Positions 1 to 11,522 of a stretch of DNA of 64,000 bases are shown here, piece after piece (position 1 is the stretch's first letter; every line of letters starts with the position of its first letter). The stretch comes from Takakia lepidozioides. Lineage: Eukaryota; Streptophyta; Takakiopsida; Takakiales; Takakiaceae. The stretch spans positions 55,864,001 through 55,928,000 of the forward strand of contig CM060733.1 in the NCBI GenBank assembly GCA_030704615.1, given 5' to 3'. The notes beneath the pieces were generated by a model. It made no database searches. It worked only from the letters and a program-made list of their open reading frames with translations, and was not told the DNA's origin. The translations under genes were made by a program, and so were the position numbers.

Positions 1-1000
1 TGCTTGCACACATGTTGCAAACGTAATAAACGCGATGTGGTTGCGCTGCAGTATCCCTGCCCACACCACTTGCTCATAGACCTCTCCAAAGGGCCTCCAT
101 CCCGCGCCGCTGTTGTGCATATCCTGGGATCATCATCCTCCATGCACCCCAATTTGGCATACAAGTCCACAAGGGCATAGTTCAGAACAACATTTGTTTA
201 ATTCCAGCTTGGACGATGTCATCACAAACCCCGTCTTCACTCATTGCCTACTCTAGTTAAGTGCAATTATGGGCTAGGCTGGTACCACATCTCATTCAGC
301 CATATTATCAAAACAGCCACGTATCCTTGTAGTTGCACCCTGCAACCTTGGCATACATGTCCACTACGGCAACGTTCATAATCACATCAGATACAATACC
401 AGCTTTGACAATATCACTGTGGACCTCTGTACCCTTTTCCAGGGCTTCCAGGCGTGCATTTGACATACATATCCACCAAGGCAGTGTTTAGAGTGACATC
501 TAGTGGTACAATTCCAGATTTGATGATGGACCTTTGCGTCCTTTCCAGGGCTACCAGGCTCGCATTTGACATACATGTACACCAGGGGAATGTTCAGAAT
601 GACATCAGGTACAATTCCAGCTTTGATGATGTCACCATGAACCTCTTGGCCCCTTCCCAGGGCTGCTAGGCTCGCATATGCATATTAACAAACACAAATG
701 AACATGACCTGGTTTGGCTTCATCATTTCCCACTTCATTTGTTCTTAGGTTTCCAAAGCCTTACTCCCACACCTATGCTACACACACCTTACAATCATGG
801 CAGTCCACAACACCACATCTCATTTAGCCATGTTGTCAAACTCTCCCTTTGCATCAGGCTTGCTGCACCCACATTTGGCATACATGTCCACTAGGGCAGT
901 GGTCAGAATGACAACTAGTACAATTTCAGCTTTGACGATGGCACATGGCCAAGAGATATCCCAATATCCCGCTACCAATGGGTTCAATGCATACTCTTGT
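1..1000 (-). pseudogene. Antisense array of decayed PPR repeats
   Basis: Read on the minus strand, this stretch holds several broken copies of the 35-residue PPR module also present at 55-57 kb and 59-60 kb. Recurring phrases are equivalents of 'DIVKAGIVPDVILN', 'LVDMYAKCG' and 'AMIAGYAQHG'. The copies lie about 100-300 bp apart, are out of frame with each other and carry many stops, so no protein can be made. PPR proteins bind organelle RNA; plant PLS-class members with DYW tails edit it. This is a remnant only and runs off the window edge, so its full extent is unknown. Confidence 0.75.
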
Positions 1001-1079
1001 CACATTGGCAGTATCATGTCAAAGTCAATCCAACTAGATTCACTCAACCAGCTAACTTGCAGAATTCAACATGAAAATT

Positions 1080-2000
1080 TAGGGCCGATTCTGATAAGAA
1101 GGGAAAATAGGGTGAAATGTGTTTCAGAAGGTGCCTTCATTAGCAGTGCTTGATTTTATCAATTGTGTCGCTGCTGCTGCGGCTTCCAATTGACCATCTA
1201 CCCATGCAAGTTTCTTGTATCTATCCTTCCACAGGGAATCATAGATAATCTGGAGCTTGAAATCTGGCCCTCTTCCACACTCTGTCCCTGCTCCTTTAGC
1301 TATCTATGCCTCTGCACAAAATCATGCATACAACAATCATTCCAGCAAACACCGCACCATCGTGAAGGATCTTTAAAAATCTCATGCCAGCTCTGCTCCG
1401 TGCTGCAAATGAAGGGCCGAGTCTGATGAGAGGGCAAAACAGGCTGAAATAGGTCGAAGAAGAAGGTGCCCTCACCACATTGTCAAGGTCATGACCCATG
1501 GAGGATTCGACTGACCATGAACCCAAGAGGACCTCTTGTGTGTGCTGCTTGTGTCTGTAGTTAGGTAATGTCGGATTGGTCAGTTAGAACCACCATGGTG
1601 CAGCTGAGTGGGCAGAGATTGAAACACGGCCTGCTAAGACCAAGCTAACTCTCCCAAGAACCTTGTAAACATCAGGAAGAATACAAAATCATGGTACTAA
1701 TAGGAGCCAACAACCCACATTTGCAAGATGGACAAACTTCTTCACATCGTACATTAAGAAAAAGCCACACCTTGCGATTGCAGTTGTCCCACCATCGTGA
1801 AGGATCTTTAAGAAACTCATGCTAGGTCTGCTCCGTGCTGTAAAATCAGAGCCGAGCCGGTAGAGATTGAAACGCGGCCTGCTAAGACGAAGCTGACTCT
1901 CCCAAGAACGGCGAGCTCCCAGCCGAAACCTAAACCCTGTCACATCACTTGCTTCAAGAGCTCGCAAATTCCAGTTGACTTCTATTTGACTTAATATCAT
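1080..2000. repeat. Degenerate dispersed repeat, two local copies
   Basis: Two stretches, about 1,340-1,480 and 1,790-1,900, share a string containing 'caccatcgtgaaggatcttt' and the following 60 or so bases. A shorter string around 'cggcctgctaagac' occurs at about 1,630 and 1,870. The part at 1,080-1,260 matches, in reverse complement, sequence at about 20,580-20,860. These are copies of one dispersed family; its class cannot be told. The short ORFs here show no recognisable protein. Confidence 0.6.
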
Positions 2001-2660
2001 GTACGTTACAAGCTGGGAAATGATCTCAAGTTAGAGGTCCAGAGGTTGCCTGCAGCAGCTAAGCTTGGGAGGTCAACACAAATGTATGACGACTTATACA
2101 AGCAAAAAGATGTGCATGGCAGCAGTACAGTTGAAGCTGGAATGATTCTAGAGATCTTGGAATGTAGATAAGTACTCTACTCTTACTTCGGGAACGATTG
2201 TGATGGATTCGATGCACCAGTTATAAAAATTCCCAAGAGTAAAGGGCGAAATGAACCTTCAGAAAGGTAGCACCTGCAGAGGGCACGCTCTTGAACATGT
2301 CTCCACCGACTAGCTTCACTCCTGCACCCATTACAACGCACCCATGGTTACCCCAGAATGCCCTGCGTAAATTGAACAATATGAGGAGCTTTTTGGTCAC
2401 ACTCGTAGAATCAAGTTATGATTATGGTCCAAGCTCAGCTTCTCTCTCCGCCTCTTCATAACTATTCCAATGGTAATCCTGCTCTGAATACCCGAAGTTC
2501 TTTTCGCAAGTAACCTTCTCAGTGTCGATTCAACAGAACCGGTACATCTGATTCCACTTACGACTATATGTATACACGTTGTGTCATGGATTGTCCTTTG
2601 TTCGAAGTTCGAACACTCCCTAACTGCAACACCAGAAGAAGGCCCTGTCTGACTACAAAA
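2001..2660. other. Stretch without recognisable gene
   Basis: I see no conserved protein, RNA gene or repeat. The stretch leads directly into the 5'-truncated retrotransposon at about 2,735. Confidence 0.4.
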
Positions 2661-2734
2661 CATGGTACAGAATTGTTGGACACTAAAGAGGTCCGCAGTC
2701 TTCCTACTCATGTTGCAACTAGTGGTCACTGAAT

Positions 2735-4082
2735 CCAGGGGACTGCTCCAGTATAAGCAAAAACGTCTCTATGTGCCGATGGGAGGGATCAGAGATAGTC
2801 TCTTGAGAGAATGCCATGATGGCCCGCTTGCAGGCCACGGTGGAGCCAAGCGCACCGCGGCACTCCTGAATAAAGAGTATTTCTGGCCCAAACTGAGGGA
2901 GGAGGCCGAGGAGTATGTCAAGACATGCACCACATGCCAACAAAACCAGAGCGAGTACAAAAAACAAGCGGGGCTGTCACAACCCTTGCCAATTCCAGAG
3001 GGGTCTTGGGAAAGTGTCTCGATGGACTTCATGACTGCTATGCCGCTGTCAAAAAGATTCGACGCAATCATGGTGGTGGTGGATAGGTTCAGTAAAATGG
3101 GTCATTTCATCCCCACCAAGGAGACGGCAACGGTGCAGGAGACGGGGCAACTTTACTTCGCCCACATCTTCAAACATCATGGACTCCCGAAGGATATTGT
3201 CTCGGACCGCGATCCAAAGTTTACTAGTAAATTTTGGAGGGTACTTTGGAAGAAAATGGGGACGAGGCTCAAAATGAGCACCGCCTTCTGACCTACGACG
3301 GATGGCCAAATGGAAAGGGTGAATTCCGTGGTGAAGCAGATCTTGCGGAATTACGTGTCGGCAGACCAATCGGACTGGGTGGAGCACTTGGATGCGGCAG
3401 AGTTCTGTTATAATAACACAAAACATTCCACAACAGGAGTTTCCCCTTTCGTATTGGTCTATAGAAAAGCACCTCTGGTGCCGACAAGTTCTAAGACGTT
3501 GAGGAACCGGCAGCTGCGGCAGTGCTGGAAGAACGCGAGCGTTTGTTGAAGCTCGCAAAGTACAACATTGCCAAAGCTAGGAAACGGTATGAACAGCAGG
3601 CAAATCAGAAGTGGAGGGAGGTTAAGTTTGAGGCAGGCACGGAGGTCTGGTTGAACATCAAAAAAATTCGACTACCTCCGGAAGTGAGTCCGAAGTTCAA
3701 ACCTCCATATGCGGGACCCTTTCGCATCCGGAAGGTTATGAATGAGGATGTGTATGAATTGGAGCTACCGGCAAACAGCAAGGTGCATCCGGTATTCCAC
3801 GTCTCCCTTTTGAAGCCTTACTTCAAAGATGAAGCGCGTCCGAATCGACCTCAAGTGTTGCGTCCGCCACCTGTGTTGTTGGATCATGAAAATGAACGTG
3901 AATACGAGGTGGAGGCAGTGCTTAAGTCGAGGAGGTTCAAGAATCGAGAAACGGAGTATCTCGTGAAATGGAAGGGCTATCATCATGTGGAGGCATCTTG
4001 GGTGCGTGCCTTAGTAATGGGAAACGCATTCGAGGCGGTTGCAGCTTTCGAAGGGCGACCTCAAAAACGGAAGAAGCGTTAA
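2735..4082 (+). pseudogene. Ty3/gypsy chromovirus pol 3' half: integrase and chromodomain
   Basis: This is the carboxyl half of a Ty3/gypsy polyprotein. In order: an HHCC zinc finger ('ECHDGPLAGHGG' to 'CTTCQQNQ'), the integrase core with the first catalytic Asp in 'SMDFMTAM' and the second in 'VSDRDPKF', the 'TDGQMERVN' block with the catalytic Glu, a GPY/F-like module ('PPYAGPFRI'), and a chromodomain with 'YLVKWKGYHHVEASWV' near the end. Chromodomain integrases target insertion to chromatin marks. The frame is broken by a TGA at 3,289-3,291 just before the TDGQ block and by a frameshift near 3,510-3,540. The reading starts abruptly at the 'LLQYKQKRLYVP' segment that follows RNase H, so gag, protease, RT and RNase H are missing on this strand. 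Confidence 0.93.
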
Positions 4083-4100
4083 TGGGGACATCAACCTTAG

Positions 4101-4116
4101 AGCGTGGGGGAGGAAA
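4101..4116 (+). other. Polypurine tract before the 3' LTR
   Basis: A purine-rich string (gtgggggaggaaa) lies 20 bp after the chromodomain stop and immediately before a TG dinucleotide. This is the expected place of the plus-strand primer of an LTR retrotransposon. Confidence 0.6.
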
Positions 4117-5712
4117 TGCATGCTTAGCCTGGCTTAGCTAGCTCAGGAATCCAATTGCAAAAACTTGTATTGTACAAATTTTGTTATAAAAGAAATGGTT
4201 TCCAAATGTTGTGCGTCCTATTTTGTTTGGAATGGTGATGCATCGTATGGTTGGCTAGTGTGTAGAATGCATGCTAAGCTTACAAAGTGGGAGAGGTAAA
4301 TTGGATCAATCGTGTGTTTGTGTAGTGCCAAAATCGGGTGACTCCCACCCAAGGGGCAAGGTAACTTGCACCTTCGTTGGGAGTTCACGTGCTAGTGCGC
4401 ACCTGGCGCGTGCGCGTACTATAACTGCGCTACCGAGGGGGTTGCCTTGCAGTGCGGGCTAATGCAGAAGCTACGTGCTTCCGTTCATGTACTATAATCG
4501 TGTAGCCTCAGGACGAAGTCGTAGTGCGGCTTCGGCGTGTTCCCGTACCTCAAGCCAGCATTCCAACGCAGACCCAATTGTAGTGATTGAGGCGCACGGT
4601 TGGTTCAAGGTTACCTTTCTAGTCAAAAAGGGTTCAAGGCAAACCCTTGCTCAAGGTGATGCCAAAAGCGACATCACGAGCGGTCGCAAGCAAATGTTGT
4701 TGCAGTAAGGCGATTCGATCCTCGGGGAGGATCGATCCTTGGCCCTGAAGTGGGTCAAGAAGAGTGCACTGGGAGGAGCTTGAGAGGCTCCACCCTTGGC
4801 CGGGACTTGGAGGAAGTCGGTCGAACTAGCTAGTGGAGAGAAGAGTCAAGTGGGGGTTTGGTTCTTAGCCATGGGACGCCATGGTGCGGAAACAAACTCC
4901 TTGATGTGGGACGCCACAACTTGGATGTTCGTTTCTACAAAATGGACAAGTCGATGAGGACATCGACTCCCTGTTGGTAAGGGTGTGTGTCGCGGCCCTT
5001 TGCCTTGAGGGCAAGGGGTCGGGTCGCAGAGGGGCTGCCCCTGTGGTGGGGGCGGTGGCAGCAATAGGTACAGGGGGCTGAAGCAGCCTCGAGTGCCCAA
5101 AGCACTCGAGGAGGCAGAGGCACTCACTAGGTGGAACCCCGCACACCGGGTTGCGGTGGGGGTGGCTCCACAAGGGGTGGTGGTAGCTTAGTGGGACTTA
5201 GTGGGGGTGGCATAGGACTCACCATGGGGGCGGAGACCTTGTGGTGGGAGTCGTGGGGAGTCTTGGGACTCATCACGGTCCAAGGGGACCGTGGTGGGTG
5301 GGCCAAGACTCACCGCGACTCATCACCGGGAATCGAGGGTTTTCGTGGTGGTTCGCCATAAAATGGTGGTGTTGTTTGTGAGACCCCCGCGGACAGTCAC
5401 AGAAGTATATATAGGGAGTAGTAACCCCGAGAACGGTGCAAGCCCGTTGGTGTCCAAAAACTAGTGAGTAAGCGTGCGAGCCGGAAAGCGACCAAGGTGT
5501 GGGGAGCTATTCCGGACTGCCATCGACCAAAGGGAATTTCCACTAGGCTCAAATTGGGAGAGGGTCTAGTGGAGGAGTAAATGGGGACCGTTATGCCCCG
5601 GTGAGCAGCCGACGCTCCGAATTGGCCCGGTGGCCAGTTTGGGAGTTAGGCGCACGCATCAAGCGAGTAACTATGACTTGAAGGGGAGCTTACCAAAGTG
5701 AGGTGCGCGACA
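4117..5712 (+). repeat. 3' LTR of the gypsy element, about 1.6 kb
   Basis: The LTR runs from TG at about 4,117 to CA at 5,711-5,712. Its right 380 bp (about 5,333-5,712) matches, in reverse complement, the partial 5' LTR at 12,332-12,711, which fixes the right end. There the paired copy is followed by a primer binding site. A TATA-like string (tatatatagg) lies near 5,406. The left end is inferred from the polypurine tract and is less certain. The small ORFs inside are not genes. Confidence 0.8.
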
Positions 5713-6360
5713 ATCGACCTCGTTGAAACTCAGAGTGGTTTGGTGAACGAAGTTGTTACGTTTGGGATCGCAAACCATCCTCTTCAAAAATATGAAATAC
5801 AAATGTTTGCAAGGTATGAATCTACCTCTCTTGCCCAAACTGGTTGATAGCATATTCACAAAATCAGGACATGTGCAATTGGGGAAATTGGAAACCGTGA
5901 TGTCGTAGGCACAGGAGATGTTGAAGTGATCATTGTGTACACCCGACCATATCCTGGATTGGGCACTTCCGTGGTGCTTCCAACACGAGTTTTGAGCATT
6001 CTTGCGGACTCCACTTTGCCAAAGTGTTCAGCGGTTGGAGGGAAACGCCGAACGAGCTTTCCATCTCGTTTGGTTGGCCATTCTAAAGCTCAAACCGGGT
6101 AGCCAAGACATGTTCTAGAACAATTGCGAATCCATTGTCAAGGGCTTCCTTGGAGAACGGCACTGGTTTGTCATCCTTACCGCAACATTTACTGATTGAG
6201 CACATTTTTATTTTATTTTTTGCCTCGCAGGGGAAAGGAAGAGATTTAGTCAACAGAACTAAGAACCCTCCAAGGAGGAAGTCAACAAATTGAGCACATT
6301 TCACATCTTCAAATCAGTGAACTTGAAAAACCAAGGGAATACGCGTATGCGACGGAGATA
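5713..6360. other. No recognisable gene
   Basis: After the LTR end the sequence has short open stretches, for example about 5,720-5,815 on +, with no family I can name. The five bases after the LTR (atcga) would be the target duplication, but the other copy cannot be checked because the element's left side is missing. Confidence 0.3.
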
Positions 6361-6660
6361 CCAGGTAAGTGAGGAGCCAGCTCCACAACATGGGGTTGGT
6401 CGAAGCTGATGGCTTGAATGCTCGGATACTTTTTCACCAACATTTCCATGCACACTCCCACACCTCCTCCAACGTCTACAATGCTTCCAAGTCCCTTGAA
6501 CCCACTGTATGTGTTCAGAATATCCTGCATCGATGTGAGAGAAAGCGCCGTCATTGACCCATGGAACATTTTTCCATAATATTGGCCAGCCGCATCCTCC
6601 ATCCACTCGTAGAAGGATGTGCCATGAACTTTGGCGAAAGCACTTTCTCCCACACATACC
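6361..6660 (-). pseudogene. Plant O-methyltransferase (COMT-like) fragment
   Basis: The frame reads 'FAKVHGTSFYEWMED', then 'GLGSIVDVGGGVGV' and 'SFDQPHVVELAPHLPG'. These are the dimerisation/substrate segment and SAM-binding motif I of plant class II small-molecule O-methyltransferases. Only about 100 of the usual 350-370 residues are present. The reading stops at 'LPG' followed by a GT that looks like a splice donor, and no exon with the following 'GGDMF' region or the catalytic His appears downstream. The N-terminal exon is also absent. It is best read as a captured or degraded exon; it lies inside the segment proposed to be inverted. Confidence 0.75.
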
Positions 6661-6865
6661 CTAGCGTTTCTAGGGTTGATTGCTTCAGATGCGAAGGTTG
6701 CTCCAACTGCGGGCCTCCCATGCATGTTTGCCCTCACTCCCGCTCGCTCGCTCTAAGTCCCAGCCCTCTCTCTCTCTCCCTCCCGCTTGCTCTAAGTTTG
6801 TTCACGCTACCGTGATGGGCAACTTGTTAAGTTTTTTAACCTTTTTGTAAACCCTAAAAACCCCT

Positions 6866-7085
6866 TTTTGATTCTTTTGATTTTTTTTCTTTTCTTAAAG
6901 GAAACCACAGGCCCTTGAGGAGGGGGAAAAATTCACCCGCCTTCATTTATGGGCCATAAGACCTACATGACGATCAATGCCCATACATACTGTCACGAAC
7001 AATCCCACACACGGGATAAGGGCAGCGGGTTTGAACCCCAAACCACCAGGGCGACACACTGTGCCACTTACCAGCCGATGCATTT
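6866..7085 (-). repeat. tRNA-derived SINE
   Basis: On the minus strand an A-box-like string (TGGTAAGTGG, about 7,065-7,074) is followed about 35 bp on by a perfect B box, GGTTCAAACCC (about 7,028-7,038). This is the internal RNA polymerase III promoter of tRNAs. The sequence then continues for about 130 bp and ends in an A-rich tail at about 6,868-6,898. No cloverleaf is evident, so it is a SINE rather than a tRNA gene. A related 3' part lies at 62,180-62,245. Confidence 0.6.
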
Positions 7086-7089
7086 TAAA

Positions 7090-7975
7090 AAAAATCTTTT
7101 TGCACTTTGTCAGACTCTGACCACTCCGTTTTTTCAAAATATAAATACTCATATATTATATATATAACCAGAAAATCATGTGTCGACACGTGCAGTCATG
7201 TAGTGATTCATCCATGTGATGATCTGGCAGAATGCATTAGAGTGAGAGTCATGAAGTCATATGTCTGTCTAGCAATATGTACACGTCATTCCAGTGTAGC
7301 CATGACCGTGACTGGTAGTCATATCTGCCATGCCAATATTCGTGGTCAAACATGTTTGACCTGTTTTGCGCAGAGTTCGGAGCCATACAGTCGCATATAC
7401 GCCTTCCCCAGACCTGCATTATGACTTCAAAAGCATTTTACGATTGCAAATGGCATTTCTGCCACAAATCTGTCATGACTGCGCACCCATGGGAATCATA
7501 AAAGCCGCAATCTGTTGTAGTGTGATGATCGTCACAAACAATCACTGTTTCTTGTCTGTCTCGAACGTATTTTGCAATCGATACTCTACATGAATCTACA
7601 GTATGGTCTCAAAAAAAGTGATTGGTAGTACCGCAATTCCACTTTCCTAATCTGCTCAACCTCAAACAGAGAAAATGCAATGCAAGACTATATGACTGGG
7701 GATCATAGTTACTTTCGGCACCGACACTCACTTTCTGTTGTATCAGAATGAGAGTTTTGAAAAGATAGAGAATGACGTTGCCGACAATCACAGGTTCCTG
7801 CTACAGAATGAAAGAGAAGGAGTGCTTGAAAGGCAATCAGACTGACTCTATGATCTGAAGAACAGTGAATGGTGGTACCGCCAGTCACATACTGCTGGTG
7901 TGGAAAACCATAAACAAATTTCTCACAATGCAAATCAACATGGCTTCATAGCGATGGTCGGTACCGACCATCACT
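7090..7975. other. No recognisable gene
   Basis: There are only short ORFs on both strands with no conserved motif, and no RNA gene or clear repeat. Confidence 0.4.
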
Positions 7976-7977
7976 TT

Positions 7978-8559
7978 CTAGGACATTGCACTCACTCTCT
8001 TCGTAGATCTGTAAACAGGAAATGGAAGGTAGAGAACATTTACTGGCACCTTCTTAGGTTTTGAATTTGGATCCCTTTCTGCAGTTTTCTTTTTCCCTCT
8101 CACATCTACTGGAATTTCTGTCTGCTCTAGGGTTTGTAGACTTTCTCCCGGTTCAGCGTTCCCCGGACTTCCACCTCCTTCAGTTTCCTTGTGAATCAGC
8201 TCTGCTTCCATAGTCTGGTTTCCAACGCTCACTGTTATCTCTGACTGTGTGGCAGCTGCAACCTCATTCTCGGTCTGCTCTTGTGTTGCAGTCTCCGCGT
8301 TCACTTGCTGCCTTGGCCGTGTGTTCTCCATTACATAACGCCTCGTCATTTGCTCTCTTGCTTTGAGTCTCTCTCTAAGGGAAGTAAAATAAAGTGACTT
8401 CCTTCTCTTTCGTATCATAGAAGGAACCCTCTCCAGTTTGACTACCTCTCTCCCTCTAAGTGCGGAAACTAGAAAGACAAAGTGACTCTCGATTTCTTGC
8501 GGAGTTGCGTGCGTTGGGGATTGTCTGTAGAAGCATCGGATTCCCTCACGCGTGACCAT
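7978..8559 (-). CDS. Orphan 193-codon ORF, function unknown
   Basis: An uninterrupted minus-strand ORF of 193 codons starts with ATG at 8,559. The N-terminal third is mixed and basic (residues around 'IRKRRKSLYF' and 'RERLKAREQMTRR'). The middle is low-complexity, rich in Glu, Thr and Gln, and the C-terminal part is Lys/Pro-rich. I recognise no domain, signal peptide or membrane segment. It lies between retrotransposon halves and could be a transposon accessory ORF, an exon of a captured gene, or chance. Codon composition does not decide. Confidence 0.3.
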   Translation of the reverse strand: MVTREGIRCFYRQSPTHATPQEIESHFVFLVSALRGREVVKLERVPSMIRKRRKSLYFTSLRERLKAREQMTRRYVMENTRPRQQVNAETATQEQTENEVAAATQSEITVSVGNQTMEAELIHKETEGGGSPGNAEPGESLQTLEQTEIPVDVRGKKKTAERDPNSKPKKVPVNVLYLPFPVYRSTKRVSAMS

Positions 8560-9260
8560 TACACAAATGTTGTTCCTTTATTAGTGCACCTGCCAGCCAT
8601 TAGTGGACAGCTGTTGGTCTGCAATGTAGTTATTGATGTCTGACGTGTGTCGCCCAAAATGAACGGCGTGTCGTTTATTTAAACGGTTTCAATAATTGAC
8701 AATAACAGCGACAGATATTATAGATAAATGTCACATTGCATATAAACAATTAGCTGGTCTGACTGCTCAGCCTCAGACAATGTCTATGCCATCAGAACCT
8801 TGGCACCGTGGAATAAAAAATATGGGACCATCTGGCGCACAATTTCAGACAAATAAATGTAAATGAACGAGTGTTTGATGACAAACTTTTGGATATCATA
8901 CACATTCATCCTTGTAAGCCAACCCCACGTTCGTTTCACAGTTTGGACTTTCCAGGTGCGCATGATCATTGGTAGTAGTATAAAGATGCATTTATTTCAT
9001 CTGCTATCCCACCCTCAGATCCTTTGGCACACTTCCGAGAAGTCGGCTAGTTATTATGCTTATTGATGAGGTTCTGAATAAAGGTTTAACAGCTACCGAA
9101 ATTGCTCCTAGGGATAGTCTGTCTACAGGGCCCACAAAAAAAAAAAATTAAAATGGACGGCTGCATGTCTGGAAGGAAGAACAGAATGTGCACAATCATC
9201 GTGTGAGCTTTCTCCGCGATATTCTCTGCTCATTCTTCAACAGTGTTCTGGAGACCTCGG
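8560..9260. other. No recognisable gene, AT-rich
   Basis: No conserved protein or RNA gene is visible. A poly-A run lies near 9,137. This is the side of the RNase H break of the minus-strand gypsy half. Confidence 0.4.
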
Positions 9261-9269
9261 TCAACAGAT

Positions 9270-11522
9270 TTCACTGAAGATCTGCGATAGCGAGGCATCT
9301 TTGTACGAGAGGAGGGAAGATGGCTTCCTCTGAAGCGGAGTTCTTTGCAAGTGGAACTGCGATTTAACCCCCATCCTCAAGTCTCGCGTCACGGACTTCG
9401 CCATCTCATCCTTCCGGTAAGCCTTCCGAATCTTCCTTTGGAGCGCCGTCTCGCCCCTGTACACCATCATGAGCTGCTGCTTTCTACTTAAAGCATCGGC
9501 CACCACATTGTTCCATCCCGGTTTGTACTGGATATCCACGTCGAACAGTGCCAAAGTGTCTTGCCACCTAATTTGTTTTAGGGACAACTTAGGCTGCGTG
9601 GCAAAATACTTCACCGTGACATTGTCCGTGAACACCTTCACCGGGTTGGAGCCAATATAGTGGCGCCAAAGCTCAAGGCAATGCACCACCGCCTTCATTT
9701 CTTTCTCGTGCGTTGGCCACTGCCGCTCCACTTCATTCAGTTTCTTACTTTCGTAAGCCACTGGACGTCCCTCCTGCATGAGTACACCTCCAATCGCGAA
9801 GTCCGACGCATCCGTATGAATCTCAAATGGGCGGTCGAACTCCGGGATTTTCAGGACTGGAGCTTCCGCCATCCGCTGCTTCAACTCGGCAAAAGCTTGG
9901 CCACAAAAGGCGTTCCATACCCAGACTTTGGATTTACACAGGAGGTCTGACAGCGGCCCCGCGATCTTGGCGAAATTTCTCACATACTTTTGGTAATAGG
10001 AGGCGAGTCCTAAGAATGATCGCACTCCTGGGATCGAAGTTGGAGGCTCCCAGTCCAAGATTGCTCTCACCTTTCTGTCATCCATTTTGATCCCATCATG
10101 TGTAATCACATGCCCCAAGAACTCCACTTTTGTGACCCCGAATTCGCACTTTGAAGCTTTGGCATACAGCTTCCCTCCCCGTAATTTCTGGAACACCCTT
10201 TTGAGGTGCTCCAGGTGCTCTTCCTTTGTTTTCGAGTACACCAAGATGTCGTCGATGTACACGATCACAAAGTTGTCCAACCACTCCTGGAAAAGGCTGT
10301 TCATTAGCGTGCTAAAGGTTGCGGGTGCATTGGTGAGCCCAAAGGGCATCACCAAGAACTCATAGGAACCATACCTTGTCCTGCACGCGGTCTTTTCCTC
10401 ATCTCCTTCCGCCACTCGAATTTGATAATATCCGGAGCGCAAATCGATCCGGCTGAAATATTTCTCTCCTGCCAACCGATCGAAGAGGTCATCGATCCTT
10501 GGCAAAGGGTATCGGTTTTTGATAGTCACCTTATTCAGAGCCCTGTAATCGACACACATCCGCAGCGTCCCATCCTTCTTGTCTGCGAATAGCACCGGGG
10601 CTCCATAAGGTGACTTACTCGGCCGGATGTACCCCTTTGACATTAGATCCTTGAGCTGAGTCTTCAGCTCGACCAACTCTCTGTGGCTCAACCGGTAGGG
10701 TGCCTTGGCAGGCGGCTCCGATCCCAGTATCACCTCAATTTTGTGGTCAACTCCTCTTCACGGTGGCTAGCCGCTTGGTAAATCCTCCGGCATCACATCC
10801 TGATATTTCTCCAAAATCAACTTGATCCAATCTGGGCTCGGCTCCCCATCGCTTTTTTCCTTCACTTGTCTTATGTAAAGCAAAAACTGGGGCTCGTGTG
10901 GCTCCTCCACGGCCCACTCCCTTGCTGACAGAAGGTTTATTCGCCCTCCCACGGGGTTGGGCGTTTCCGACACTCGTAAAACTTCGCCACCATTCCCACA
11001 CGGTAATGTGACTACTCTTTTGCGGCTATCTATGACCAAAAAGGTCATCCCCAAAATGAGATCCATTCTATCGATCTCGCAAATGGTGAAGTTCTCACGT
11101 CCCTCCCAACTCCCGAACTGAAGAGGAACATCGAACGCCAACCTCGTCACCAATTGTGGTTCTCTTTTAGCAGAACGCACCTCAATCGAGGCCCCCACAT
11201 CACTTGTCGGAAGTCCCAACTTCCGTGCCGTTGCCGGTGTCATGAAGGAGTGCGACGCTCCTGTGTCCACCAATAACGATACGTTAGTTCCGGAGATTAT
11301 CCCACTCACAAACATTAACTGACTCCCTTTACGCAAGGCGTTAGTTTCCTGATACAACTCAAAAGAGTAGTTGCCTACCTTGCAAGTCTTGGCAACCACC
11401 GCCTCCACCAAGCGGCTGATAGAGGCTTCGGATAACTCCGTGGTTGCCCAAGTCATGTTCAATTGTCGGGGATTTGTACACTTCTTGGCCATGTGCCCGG
11501 GCTCCCCGCAATTAAAGCACAC
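9270..11522 (-). pseudogene. Ty3/gypsy zinc knuckle, protease, reverse transcriptase, RNase H
   Basis: One minus-strand frame reads, in order: a CCHC zinc knuckle ('CFNCGEPGHMAKKC'), an aspartic protease ('LLVDTGASHSF'), a reverse transcriptase with '[16 protein letters not shown]', '[12 protein letters not shown]' and the catalytic '[12 protein letters not shown]', then RNase H ('[13 protein letters not shown]', 'HEKEMKAV', 'VFTDN') and the linker '[11 protein letters not shown]'. Order and length fit a single gag-pol ORF of a plant chromovirus. Two in-frame stops (TAG at 10,767-10,769 and a TGA shortly after) separate protease from RT. Family homology ends at about 9,345 after 'KSQFHLQ', and the integrase that should follow is missing here but present on the other strand at 2,735. 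Confidence 0.95.

Noticed and set aside
6301-6657. Cys/Trp-rich 118-codon minus ORF
   Set aside because: It is another frame over the O-methyltransferase exon.
6998-7085. True tRNA gene
   Set aside because: A and B boxes are present, but no full acceptor stem or cloverleaf can be drawn, and an A-rich tail follows, as in a SINE.
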